From: Ilex aquifolium | Lineage: Eukaryota > Streptophyta > Magnoliopsida > Aquifoliales > Aquifoliaceae | Direction: 5' to 3' | Length of the DNA: 64,000 bases | NCBI GenBank assembly: GCA_951799425.1 | Contig: OX637401.1 | Span: forward strand, 16,021,501 to 16,085,500 | Shown here: one piece after another, positions 35,391 through 46,726 of the stretch | Layout of the letters: each line of letters opens with the position of its first letter | Numbering within the stretch: the stretch's first letter is position 1 | Position numbers and translations under genes: made by a program | Notes under the pieces: model-generated | Database searches by the model: none | Told to the model about the DNA's origin: nothing | The model's input: only the letters and a program-made list of their open reading frames with translations

Positions 35391-35588
35391 GTCGACCCCA
35401 AGGATCCGCTAGACCAAAGGGTGATTGATGACACAATTAATACTTGCTTGAAGACTTATTGGCATAACCTGCATTCCCACTACAAGTCTTTCAATCCAAC
35501 GGAAGAGGCGTGCGATAACCCATTTGAGGGTGTCACGTTAGAGGACTGGGCCACACTATGTGACCGTTTTGGATCAGAGAGTTTTCAG
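35391..35588 (+). pseudogene. Ptta/En/Spm-type transposase exon, opposite strand
   Basis: An open exon encodes VDPKDPLDQRVIDDTINTCL, KTYWHNLHSHYKSFNPTEEA and FEGVTLEDWATLCDRFGSES, ending at a GT donor (35589). This matches the N-terminal part of the Ptta/En/Spm transposase-type region, which in an intact gene precedes the block seen at 32828-33140. Here it is on the plus strand while that block is on the minus strand. It is either a second copy or the other half moved by an inversion. Confidence 0.6.
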
Positions 35589-35654
35589 GTATAAAGTTGT
35601 GATTAAAGAAAGTAATGGAGATAATTCGGGAACTTTTAATTAGTTTTGAATATA

Positions 35655-35683
35655 CTAGTTAGTGCACACGTGCGTTGCACGTG
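35655..35683 (-). mobile_element. Helitron-like 3' terminus
   Basis: On the minus strand a 7-bp-stem hairpin CACGTGCAACGCACGTG is followed 8 nt later by CTAG and then host T, the signature of a Helitron 3' end. The element body would extend rightwards. No clear 5' TC end was identified before 38762, so its length is unknown. Confidence 0.45.
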
Positions 35684-38600
35684 AGTCATTTGAGAATAAA
35701 ATATTGTATATTGAATCCGTGAACTATTTTTCTAAAAGTTTAACCCAATTAAAAATTGATAACTGGTTAGTAAATTATGTATCCCACATCAGTAACAAAG
35801 TTGATCCATTCACATCTAAAGCACATGTGTTCTACAGTGTCATTATTTTTATTTGAACCACCATGGCAAAAAGGGAATAGTGGCTCTAATTATCTATTTA
35901 GTAGCTCAATTGTAATTTTAAAACATATATTTCTTACTTTTTCTATTTTTAGTAATTAAGAAACAGAAACCATAAAAAGAGGATGAGTAACACGTCAGTT
36001 TAAGCTCAAGTAACACGATAATCATAGCAAATGTTAAAATAATAAAGAAAACATCCATAAAGAAAACTCAAAAAGAAGTTAACTTTGAAAACAAATGCAG
36101 CCTAATACATAGATTCTTATCTTATACATGATGCAATCATTTTTTTTTTCAATGTGTCGTGTCCATTCTCAACAATAAGACCTTACAACATAACCAACTT
36201 GATGACAAATACCAATCCTCTCAACTTCAAACAACTTTGCTGGCTTGTTCAACCCCCATGAAGATTTATTGAATTCATCAAATGCTTAATATCACAAAAA
36301 GTGGAAAAATCTATCTATCCTATATATTATTTTAATCAATTTAGGCTAGAAAGGGCTTGAGAAGATTTATGTCCTCATTTTACATTTTTCTAAGAATTTT
36401 TATTTATCTAATTGGAACACAAGAATTAATCCAATCACATTCTACCACATTCTAATGTAAGAACCTTTCCATCCTAGTAATTACCTACCACTCGTTTATG
36501 TTTTTTCTATGAGAAATTAATTGTATCATCGTATTGTTTGTTATAATTCTTATCCAATATTCGAAATGATGAGGTCGAAAAATAAAAACAAATTAAAAAT
36601 GATAATAAGTTTTCATGGTTTGCGCGGACGTTAGTACATCACCAATGAAAATTGAAGTGTATCAACCAGATTTTGACAAGTTAATAGATTTAATAAATAC
36701 CCAAAATCATATCTATTCTGAAATGTCATCCATTAAACTTTCTCATTCAACACAATGCTAAATGTTTTGTTTATATAATCTGATCGATGTTGAAATCACT
36801 AGAGTTTATATTGTTGTTACAGTAACAAGGATTGCAAGCCATACCATGAGACTATAGATATGCTAAAAAGAACAAGTAACCAAAGAGAACAATATTAAAA
36901 TCTAAGTAGCACATAAACATGGACGGAGCCAGGATCATTCCCTGAGGGGGGTTAAATGGTGATGTAACCAGACTTTTGTCTTCAATAAAGAGTCACTCGC
37001 TAAACTGTCACTAATTTTAAAAAATTTATCTGTGTAAAATCTATCAAATTTTTTTTTTTCGTGATACATCATAATATTATTTATTTTCAATAAATAGAAA
37101 AGTTTAATTCAAAATTCTTGAATGAATTAGTTGTAGAACACAATTAGATTAATTCACCAAATAAATAATAATTTCAGTTCATTTTATCACATAATAATTC
37201 GTGAGTAACTACAATTGATCATAATTTAAAAACAAGTATAGTTATAATCCTAGAAAGTTGAAATCATCGAGATAATGCTTTCAATTTTAAGATTTGACCA
37301 ATTTTGATGAATTTTGTTTGTAAATAACTTTAATTTGGAAAACTAAATAAGTAATTTCTCAATAAAAACATTGGGTTAAGGTCTCCGATTGACGTCTTCA
37401 TGCTATTTAACTCAATGGAATGAAAGTTCTTAATGATCAACTGCTACAGAATACAGAAGGAAAAAAAAGGGTCCTAGAAAATATTGTGGATATGTTGTTT
37501 ATTTGTGAAAGAGCGAGAGAGAAATGGATTCAGAGCCTACTTTGTTCTTCAAGTGTGAAGTGAAGTCTTGTCAACCGTTGATTTACATATATAGTGTTTT
37601 ATGCATAAAGATGCATAAGCATACAATTTGTCTTGCATTGCCAAAAAATAGTAAGCCTCCAATTTTTCAGTCCACACAGTAGTTAACAATATCACTTTAC
37701 CCCCAAAACAATGCTTCCCACATTACAACAAACTAATTCTGACCTTTCCATACAAGTTTTTCGACTATGCTCAAGATGCAGGGTGAGCTTTTGGGTGACT
37801 TCAAAGCTCACTCATGGAAGTTGTCGCTCAAATTCATCACCCCTACTTGTTAACAGGAAAGAAAAAAAAATAAAGAAATGACGAAAAGCAATAAAATGAC
37901 AATGTTTGAATGCAAATAAAAATTCCATTTAATCGCCGGACAAGGAGATAAAAGAGGGTGAAAAAAATTGTTCAAGAATCAGAATTTAAAACTAACATAT
38001 AAAAGTGAACTTTGATGTCTTTGTTAGAAAAACAAGGTGCTCTGCAGTCAGATTACCCAACTCTTGATGAATGTCTTATCTAACAAAAAAATAACTTCTC
38101 AAAAAAAAAAAAAGAAGAGAATAACTTGATATTTGAGTACACATGAAAAGAAAAACCAGGGTAAGGTTAAGCACCCAAATCAAGAAGTATTGCACACATA
38201 AATAATGAATACCGCCTGTAGAAAAGTAATTAACAAAAAAAAAAAAAAAGAAACCAAGGGGAAGATAGGGTAAACAAAGAAACCATTATATGGTCAAAAG
38301 ATACAATGGCGAGGAACTCAAAGGTAAAGATAGTCATGTTGAAATTTTACGTAACAAAAATTAGCAAAATAATTTTTGTATGATATGAAAATATAAATGG
38401 GAAATCAAGACTGCCCGCATCAAGTACTAAAATAGCAAAGAAGCTCTAACCAGGGCTTGACTTGATTTAAATGAGTAGCTAAATCTGCACGATCTTCAGC
38501 CGAGTAAGTTTAAAATTCTTCTGTGGCATCCAATCGGCTACTTGGGATACGTGTTGCATAAGATGTATTTGATTGCCAAATCACCAGCATAGTAGAATTT

Positions 38601-38762
38601 TGACATGGTAGTTGAACAAGTTTTTTGGTCTTGGTAAGTATACACGCACTGTTAGTAGTTAGAACATGAAATTTTCATAGGTACCCTGATTATTGCATTG
38701 AAGAAACTTTTTCATGGAAAAGTTAAAAAAAAATTCAGATGTAAAGAAAAAATATGTGAGTA
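35684..38762. other. AT-rich DNA without recognised gene
   Basis: The part nearest the left edge may be Helitron body. A GGACGGAGCCAGGATCATTC stretch near 36920 resembles a common dispersed plant repeat. Nothing coding is recognisable on either strand. Confidence 0.4.
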
Positions 38763-38879
38763 CACTACAACAAAAATCATTATTTGCGACGTTTTTTTTT
38801 GCGACGATTTCAAATTCGTCGCAAAAATTATACTATTAGCGACGATTTATAATTTCATCGCAAAAGGTCTATTTCGTAA

Positions 38880-39960
38880 ATTTTTTGGCGACGTTTTTTA
38901 AAAAACGTCGCGAAAATCCGAATCTCACCTGAATATTTTTTGGCGGGAGAAATGGCGGTAAATGGAAATTTTTCACGACAAAAAATTTTCGTCGCAAAAA
39001 TATTAATATCGTCGCAAATATAAATAATGTAGAATTTTCGTTGGAAATAGTTTTTAGCGACGTTTTTTAAAAACGTCGCCCATACATTTCTTGATAAATG
39101 AGCAAAATTTTAAAAACAATTATCTGTTAGTATTGGCGACGTTTTTCAAACTGTCGCGAATAAATTTTTGTTAAAATAAAAATTTTAAAAAAACAATTAA
39201 CTGTTAGTTTTACCGACGTTTTTAAAAAACGTCGCGAATAATTTTTTTTGTCAAAAATAAAAATTTAAAAAAAACAATTAACTGTTAGTTTTAGCGACGT
39301 TTTTAAAAAACGTCGCCAATAATTTTTTATTCAAAATAAAATTTTAAAAAAAAACAATTAACTGTTAGTTTTGGCGACGTTTTTTAAAAACGTCGCGAAT
39401 AATTTTTTAGTCAAAATAAATTTTTTTAAAAAACTATTATCTGTTAGTTTGGGCGACGTTTTTTAAACCGTCACTAATAACTTTTTGTTAAAATAAAAAT
39501 TTTAAAAAAACAATTAACTGTTAGTTTTGGCGACGTTTTTAAAAAACGTCGCGAATAATTTTTTTTAAAATAAAAATTTTAAAAAAAACAATTAACTGTT
39601 AGTTTTGGCGACGTTTTTAAAAAACGTCGCGAATAATTTTTTAGTCAAAATAAAAATTTTAAAAAAACTATTATCTGTTAGTTTGGGCGACGTTTTTTAA
39701 ACTGTCGCTAATAACTTTTTCTTAAAATAAAAATTTTAAAAAAACAATTAACTGTTAGTTTTAGCGACGTTTTTTATAAACGTCGCGAATAATTTTTTTA
39801 GTTAAAATAAAAATTTTAAAAAAACCAAATGTCTGTTAGTATTGGCGACATTTATAAGAAAACGTCGCAAAAATGCCTTTAGGTAAAATAAAAATTTTAA
39901 AAAACAATTATCTGTTAGTTTGGCGACGTTTTTTAAAAACGTCGCGAATAGCTTAATTTT
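38880..39960. repeat. Palindromic tandem array of CACTA C, about 12 units of about 78 bp
   Basis: Units contain GGCGACGTTTTTAAAAAACG palindromes with spacers of the type CAATTAACTGTTAGTTTT. The palindromes are related to those at 19440-20790 but the spacer is different, so the two arrays expanded separately. Confidence 0.88.
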
Positions 39961-42190
39961 GCCCTAAATTGGAGAAGCAAGCGAACGAGAAGTGAGAACT
40001 CAGAAGAGACCGCAGCAACTTCATCTCACCAGCAACAGCCAAGCAGCGATTAGTGCTCAGGCGACACTCAGGCGACAACTCAGGTGTCCATTGAGGCTGT
40101 TCAGTACTCAGGCGCACACAGGCGACCACTCAGGCGACGAAGGAAGCAGCGACGATTACTGCTCTGCTCAGTTCTCAGGCGAAGGCGACAACTCAGGCGA
40201 CCTCTCCGACGGCGAACAGCAGCTAAAGGAAGGAGACTACTGCTCTGTTACTCACTCAGCAGTCGATCGATCTCTCTCAGTCAGTCGATCAGTTCAACGC
40301 TCCACTGCTCCAGATCTCTGCTGTCTGTGACTCTGTAACGTTAAGGTAAAATTCACAATCTTAACGTTTGCTGAGTTCTCTTTATTATGGAACAAGTTTG
40401 AAAAATCTAACTGCAATTACTATAACTCATCTGAGCAGTGAAAAGAAAAATCATCTGGGTATCAACTGAAATGAAATTAAGGTTGGAACTGAGGAAAAAA
40501 AAACACAGTTATTTACTTGTAGACCCAAAATGGAATTGAAATTGCTTACCACTTAACTCTTCTAGACCCACTTTTTGGAGTTGCTAGTTGGAATGTTCGT
40601 CGAGTCCCTTTCGGTATTTACTTCTACTGGCTCTTAGTTGGGGTACATAATAGGAGTATGTTCTTTTTGTATATGTTCAAGAATTCCTTCCCAGCACCAG
40701 AGGAATGATGCTTAACCAGTCCTCCATTCAAGGTAGGAAGAGGGGTTAACTTCCGCTCTTGTCCTGTAGCAAAGGAAGTAGTGCTGTGTAATGGGTATGA
40801 GGTTTTTAGTTCTATTGATTGTTAGTTACTGCAAAACAGCTGTTTGGTACACCAGTAGAACACTGGTATTGCTTTGCTGCCCCAGCCCAGACAAAACAAA
40901 TAGAACAGTGAGCTGTAATTCGATTAGTTTTTTAGTTGCAGTTGTGTTTTGCTGCTGCCACTTTTTCAATACATTAACATTTGGGAGGAGTGGGAGATGT
41001 TTATTGATGTTTCTGTCTCTAGTGGTAGATGTTGGTGTGTCTTTTTGAGTTTGTTCTGCTGATGTATTTTTTTATTTCCAGATTTTGGGCCTGCCTTAAT
41101 AGTTTTAACTTTATTTTAGGTGGTTCTCTAATCAGTCTATCTTGGATTTCTGGAGCTTTTGATAGATGTCCACACAATCATCCATTTTCCCCTAGCGAAA
41201 TAGAATCTGAGACTCTAAACAGCATATTAGCAGAATCTCTCTCAATGCCTTTCAAGGATTCCAAAGCTTCATTTAACTTGTTTTGTCTGTATAAGCAGTA
41301 TGCCTATTCATATACCACGAGATAAATAGAGGGATATCAATAGGAGAAACACAAATGTGTGCTCAAGAAATAATATATAAAGTCAAACAGAAATGGTACC
41401 ACCTCAAGGATTTCATATGGAATTCCTTGGAGAACAATTTTCAATAGAGAAAACTTAGGAAGCACTAAGCAAATGACTCATGAACTACAGGTATCATCTG
41501 AGATAAGTTGGAATTAAATATTTTCATACTTCCATATCTTGTCCTGGTATAAGCTCTTGACAACTATCCATTTTATTTCCTTCTTCTTGACTTCCATATG
41601 CTCTTTTTTAGTATTAAGAGTTGTCATGAACTACTTTTTAAGTTTTATCTTTCTATGTGAACTACTTTTTTAGTTTTATTTTACTGTTTGAATAGTCTTT
41701 GGGTATGAATTATGAATTGTGAATTGTTAATTATAGTATTTGGGTATGAATTATGAATTATGAATTGTGAATTGTTAATTATGAATTATGAATTATGAAA
41801 TACAAATATGACGATGTGCATTCCCATAGTGATTCTGATGAAGAGTCATATTCGTAGATGAATTCATTAAGATCTTTTCATGGTAATTAATAAATTATGA
41901 CTTATATAATTGGTATACTTGGATATTGTTGATATAATTTATATATTGCTATATTTCAGGTGTTTTTTATAAATGGGACCAGGTCGCCGAGCCACCACAA
42001 CAAGAAGTAAGGTTGCATCCTCTGATGCACCTAGTAGGGGTGCATCCTCGAGTGCACGGGTTGCACTTTGATGTTAGGAGGGATACATATGAAATATTCT
42101 CTGAACCAGTAGACCCCAGTGAGGTTCGTCTTGGGTTAGTATTGTTTCATTATCTATTACATGAATTTCTTATATTATATAACTGGTTTG
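39961..42190 (+). other. Captured or internal DNA of CACTA C, origin unresolved
   Basis: 39990-40330 is GC-rich with repeated CAGGCGAC motifs, like a 5' leader. 41700-41800 is a degenerate (ATGAATT)n tract. An ATG-led stretch near 41973 (MGPGRRATTTRSKVASSDAP) precedes the clathrin piece but is not recognised. Confidence 0.4.
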
Positions 42191-42203
42191 CGGTAAACAA
42201 GTT

Positions 42204-42632
42204 CCAGGGAATGATAGAGATTCTATTCTTATTTCTTTTGCAACAAAAACATCTAACTCTGGACAAATCACATCGAAATTGCATGTTATTGATCTTGGTG
42301 CCCAGCCAGGTGCCTTTTTCTCTCATGTAGAGCTGGCTGAAGATTATTTGTGTTTTTTTATTCTTCTCTGCTGCCAATATCTTTGATTGGGGAAAATACA
42401 AATCATCTCAAATTGAATGTTGTCTTATTTACAGAGTGTCCCTGTTCAAGCTGGGCAAACGCCACCTTTGTTTCAGTACTTTGGAACTCTTCTGACTACA
42501 GGAAAGCTTAATGCATTTGAGTCATTGGAACTATCTCGTCTCGTTGTGAATTAGAAGAAGAAAAATCTTTTGGAAAACTGGTTGGCTGAGGACAAGTTGG
42601 AGTGTAGCGAGGAGCTTGGAGACCTTGTGAAG
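42204..42632 (+). pseudogene. Captured clathrin heavy chain exons
   Basis: The first piece (about 42204-42309) encodes [20 protein letters not shown] and [16 protein letters not shown], from the N-terminal beta-propeller of plant clathrin heavy chain. The second (42435-42632) encodes [36 protein letters not shown] and [20 protein letters not shown], from well downstream in the protein. Splice borders (GT at 42310, AG at 42433-42434, GT at 42633) are kept. A TAG at about 42552 replaces a Gln codon, and the intervening several hundred residues are missing. Clathrin heavy chain forms coats of endocytic and trans-Golgi vesicles. This fragment cannot. Confidence 0.9.
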
Positions 42633-44044
42633 GTTAGATTTGCAAATTTGTTGATATACTGTTTTTTTCATGCAGCCTTTTCTAGTGGCTTTTCACTGTT
42701 CACATTACTATGCAGCTGCTACTTTGTCTGCTGCAGCTGAATTCTTTCAGCTGGATATGTTCAGCTGGACTGCACTATTCACGTGCACTGTACACAGGTA
42801 CTGTTCACAGACCCTGTTCACCAATGCTGTTCACAGGCCCTGTTAAAGTTTAATACTGGTCTCCTATGGCTATGGATTATGCTTCTTCTTTCCATGTAAA
42901 ATCATGCATTAGAATTCTTAAATTCCTTATCAAGTGTAATTAGATTGCATCGAGGGCAATTATTTTAACTCAAGTATGCTTTTAATTTGCAGACATTCAG
43001 CCAATTATGTGCTTTTGATTATGGATCTAAAACCATACAACTGTATAAGGCGCCATGGTATATTAGAGATAAGCCAAGATTTGGATAGGTTTATAGTTAT
43101 GCAATGATTCGAGGGTCTTGCTTTATGGAAGCTATTTTTATAAGTTCCTTTGTTTGTGAAATGAGGAAAATGCATTAGAACTGCCGATGACGACTTTTTT
43201 AAGTATTGAGATGATGTAGCAGATATGCTTGAACAAAGGTTTAGGCCGCCTTGATTTGAGCTGGATATAAATGGGAATGCAGTATATTTAGGCTGCCTTG
43301 AAATAGAAATTGTGACACAGAATAGATTTTGGTCATCTTGCTTTGGATGGATATAAATGGGGACACCAAACATATTTAGGCCGCATTGCTCTAGGCCAGG
43401 AAGAATTGAAGGCAGAATAATATGGAATTTTCTCATTACCATTATGTCCACGCATGTAGTCCAGTTTTGACTTTGGTTTTTTCTCTTTACAAGTTATTAT
43501 TTTTTGATATATTAAATTTTTTTTTTTTTTTTTATGTATATATTGTTACCTTGGATTCCAACTTTCTTTTCAGAAAGTTTGCACTTTGTTCCGGGAATGA
43601 TGTTCAGAGGGTGCTGTCTGCTGTAAAGTGCTAGGGAGCTGAATGGATCAAGCACTTGGACTGTGGCCTGATTGTTCTGATCTGACTTCAGTCTGGGTTG
43701 GTACTGATATGTTGAGCTTGGAGATGGTATTTTAAGGCATGGAGCTGGACTGCTGGAGCTATTCAAGTTTAAGAGACATTAAATATAATTACAGATGGTT
43801 TAAATTCTCTTGAAGGATTAAAACCATTTTTTTCAATTTTTAGAACTTCTTGTTCTTTGATTCTTGTAATTCATTCTTTTTGGAAATAAAATTGTTTTTT
43901 TTTAAGATGTGAAATGTATGTTGAATGAAAAATATGTGAAATGTATTAATTATGTAAGTTTTTTATTGAACACAGGTATTATTGGTGTACAGGTGAAAAT
44001 TTTTATTAGAATATCATTTTCTATGAATTATTTAAAAAAAAAAT
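42633..44044 (+). other. Remaining interior of CACTA C
   Basis: It holds a small degenerate tandem of CTGTTCAC motifs (42775-42845), a possible exon starting after AG near 42993, and near-repeats of GAGCTGGATATAAATGGG (43258-43400). No protein family is recognised. The long minus-strand frame at 43005-43451 has no family features. Confidence 0.4.
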
Positions 44045-44748
44045 GAATTTTTTTGCGACGAAAATAAATTCGTCGCGAAAATTGGAGCAACAATTTTTTC
44101 GCGACGATTTTTAAACGTCGCAAATGTATTTATTCAATTATTTTTAAATTTTTTTATTTCTGAAAAAATTATTTGCGACGTTTTTTTTACGTCGCGAAAA
44201 ATTAATTAAACAATTATTTTTTATATTTTTTATTTGCGACGATTTTTTTACGTCGCCAAAATTAAATAAATTATTATTTATACATTTTTATTTATGTATA
44301 AAATTATTTGCGACGATTTTTTAACGTCGCTAAAAATCAATTAAATAATTTTTTTACATTTTTTATTTAAAAAATATTATTCGCGACGATTTTTTTTACG
44401 TCGCAAAAAGTAATTAATTTATTTTTTTTTACATTTTTATTTATTCAAAAAATTATTCGCGACGATTTTTTTACGTCGCGAAAAATTAATTAAATTATTA
44501 TGGTTTATTTTTTTACGCTGGTGGAATTGATTTTAGCTACGTTTTTTTTACTTTTGGCGACGTTTTTTTTTCGTCGCAAAAAACGATTTTTGCGACAAAA
44601 AAATTTTGCGTCGCAAAATACTTTCTGCGACGAGGCTATTACGACGAAGACGCGACGAAAAAAAAACGTCGCGAAAAACAATTTGCGACGAAATTTTTTA
44701 TTTTAGCGACGAAAAAAATCGTCGCAAAAAACGATTTTTGTTGTAGTG
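44045..44748. repeat. Right subterminal repeats and terminus of CACTA C
   Basis: A series of GCGACGATTTTTTTACGTCGC hairpins ends in CGATTTTTGTTGTAGTG. The last 552 bp (44197-44748) are duplicated in inverted orientation at 34374-34925. Confidence 0.9.
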
Positions 44749-44751
44749 ACT

Positions 44752-45064
44752 CCTCCTTGATTCAAAGTTGCAAACGCCAAGGAAAGCTCTGAAGTAGAAA
44801 AACTTTTCTTTCGACAAAGACTTCGTCAGTATATCAGTCAGCTGCTCCTGAGTGTTACAGTACTTCAAAGTTATCTCCTCCTTCGCAACCAAATCACGAA
44901 TGAAATGGAAACGAATATCTATATGCTTTGTTCTTCTATGAAATGCTGGATTTTTTGTCATAAAGATGGTTGCCTTGTTGTCACAAAATATCTTTGTTGC
45001 TCCCTCTTGCCTTTGTTGAAGTTCAGCTAACATTCTTCTTAACCATATGGCTTGACAAAATATC
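44752..45064 (-). pseudogene. Copia RNase H fragment
   Basis: The minus strand encodes AIWLRRMLAELQQRQEGATK, IFCDNKATIFMTKNPAFHRR, TKHIDIRFHFIRDLVAKEEI and TDILTKSLSKEKFFYFRAFL, the C-terminal RNase H region of a copia polymerase. It is cut by the CACTA right end at 44748 and fused on the other side to a truncated LTR at 45065. It probably belongs to the same element as the inverted LTR at 46433-46698. Confidence 0.85.
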
Positions 45065-45221
45065 TCCGTAAAATTCTGTTTGGTTGTTTTTGATTGTAAG
45101 CCTATATATAGGCACATTTGCTTCAGTATTTTATGAATGGAATAAGACGACCCGAGAGTTCAGACTTTCTATATTTCTTTGTTTACCTCTGTTTCTGTGT
45201 TATTCATTTTTATCTCCAACA
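45065..45221 (+). repeat. Truncated copia LTR, plus orientation
   Basis: It ends ATCTCCAACA and is followed by TGGTATCAGAGC at 45226-45237. It matches the reverse complement of 46433-46589 with only two differences over 157 bp. Confidence 0.88.
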
Positions 45222-45304
45222 AATTTGGTATCAGAGCTTTTGTTGAGAGAGTGAGTAGAGAGGGTAAACACGTGAGTTGAGTGAAACACCTGAGAGGAAA
45301 ACCA

Positions 45305-46432
45305 ATGGCCAGTAACGGCAATGCAATGAGTGCTGCACAACCACTCATCCCTATCTTTAAGGGAGAAGGCTATGGATTCTGGAGTATCCGAATGATGACT
45401 CTATTCAAATCTTAAGATCTTTGGGATTTGGTAGAACAAGGCTACGCAGATCCTGATGAAGAAACAAGATTGAAGGAGAATAAGAAGAAAGATTCGAAGG
45501 CGTTGGTGATTATTCAGCAGGCTGTTCATGACAGCATCTTCTCACAAATTGCAATGGCAACCACATCGAAGCAAGCTTGATCAACTCTGCAGAAGGAGTT
45601 TCAAGGTGATTCAAAAGTTATCATGGTGAAATTGCAATCACTACGACGTGACTTTGAAACCTTGTACATGAATAGTGGAGAATCAATTGCTGATTTTCTG
45701 TCTCGGGTAACGACAACAGTCCGTTAAATGCGATCATACGGCAAGACGATTTCTGATGAAACGGTTGTTGCAAAGGTACTGAGAAGGTTGACTCCAAAGT
45801 TTGATCACGTTGTTGCTGCCATAGAAGAATCTAAGGATTTGTCAGTTTTTTCCTTTTATGAACTAATGGGGTCCTTGCAAGCACATGAGACAAGAATTAA
45901 TCGATCACTTGAAAAGAATGAAGAAAAGGCATTTCAAGTGAAGGACATAGTCACCAAAGCTGCAGAAAGTGACAGTTCAACAAACAGAGGCCGTGGAAGA
46001 GGAGGATTTCGTGGCCGTGGTCGTGGTCGTGGTAACGGAAGAGGCAGAGGTCGCTTTGACTAGCAACGGCAGTCCGGTGAGCAAAGAAACAACAAGAATG
46101 GTGTTCAATGCTATCATTGCAAGAAGTATGATCATATAAAAGCTGATTGTTGGTACAACGATCAACAATTGAATTATGTAGCAGAAAATGGAGAAGAAAG
46201 TAGTAAGCTTTTTATGACTCATTTTGATCCTAACAAAAAGTCAAGCGATGTGTGGTTCGTAGACAGCGGTTGTTCGAATCATATGACAGGGATGAAATCC
46301 TTGTTCAAAGAGCTTGATGAGACGTAGAAGTTGAAGGTGCAGCTTGGAAATGCCAAAGAAATGCAAGTTGAAGGGAAATGTACAGTGGCCATTGAAACAA
46401 CCCATGGTAACGTAAAGCTCTAATACCAAATT
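45305..46432 (+). pseudogene. Copia Gag and protease start, inactivated
   Basis: The frame begins MASNGNAMSAAQPLIPIFKG and includes VAKVLRRLTPKFDHVVAAIE, a Gly/Arg-rich stretch, a zinc knuckle CYHCKKYDHIKADC and protease motif DSGCSNHMTG. In-frame stops near 45414, 45578, 45726, 46060 and 46326 inactivate it. The protease breaks off at 46413-46432, where the sequence runs into an inverted primer site and LTR. Confidence 0.88.
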
Positions 46433-46698
46433 TGTTGGAGATAAAAATGAATAACACAGAAACAGAGGTAAACAAAGAAATATAGAAAGTCTGAACTCTC
46501 GGGTCGTCTTATTCCATTCATAAAATACTGAAACAAATGTGCCTATATATAGACTTACAATCAAAAACAACCAAACAGAATTTTACGGACCACTAAGTCA
46601 CTAACGTAAATCCACTACAACCACTAGCATAATATTAGCAACAATATCAACTACCCGATTAACTAAACAAACTCAGAAAAATACTGACACTACTAACA
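46433..46698 (-). repeat. Complete copia LTR in inverted orientation (266 bp)
   Basis: The plus strand runs TGTTGGAGAT to GTAGT-type end CACTACTAACA. The inner flank contains the inverted primer site GCTCTAATACCA (46417-46428). It faces the truncated plus LTR at 45065-45221, so the element carries LTRs in head-to-head orientation. It ends 28 bp from the stop codon of the UGT gene. Confidence 0.85.
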
Positions 46699-46726
46699 AC
46701 CCATAGAGACTGAGTTACACTTTGAA

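Larger units (their letters stand above)
38763..44748 (+). mobile_element. Pack-CACTA transposon C (6.0 kb) carrying clathrin heavy chain exons
   Basis: The left end CACTACAACAAAAATCA with its following GCGACG motifs matches the left end of element A. The right end resembles A's right end (AGCTACGTTTTTTTTACTTTTGGCGACG block). The interior holds a palindromic array (38880-39960), GC-rich leader-like DNA, and clathrin heavy chain exons. No transposase is seen. No 3-bp duplication links its flanks (GTA on the left, ACT on the right), and the flanks are unrelated in content: copia RNase H on the right only. The locus was therefore rearranged after or during insertion. Confidence 0.8.

Noticed and set aside
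43005-43451. 148-codon minus-strand frame inside CACTA C
   Set aside because: It has no recognisable family and lies in transposon interior made of degenerate repeats. The plus strand there looks like captured 3' sequence.
34374-44748. A single 10.4-kb transposon with 552-bp inverted ends
   Set aside because: The outer 3-bp flanks do not match, and a proper left-type end occurs at 38763. Element C plus a detached end explains the data better.
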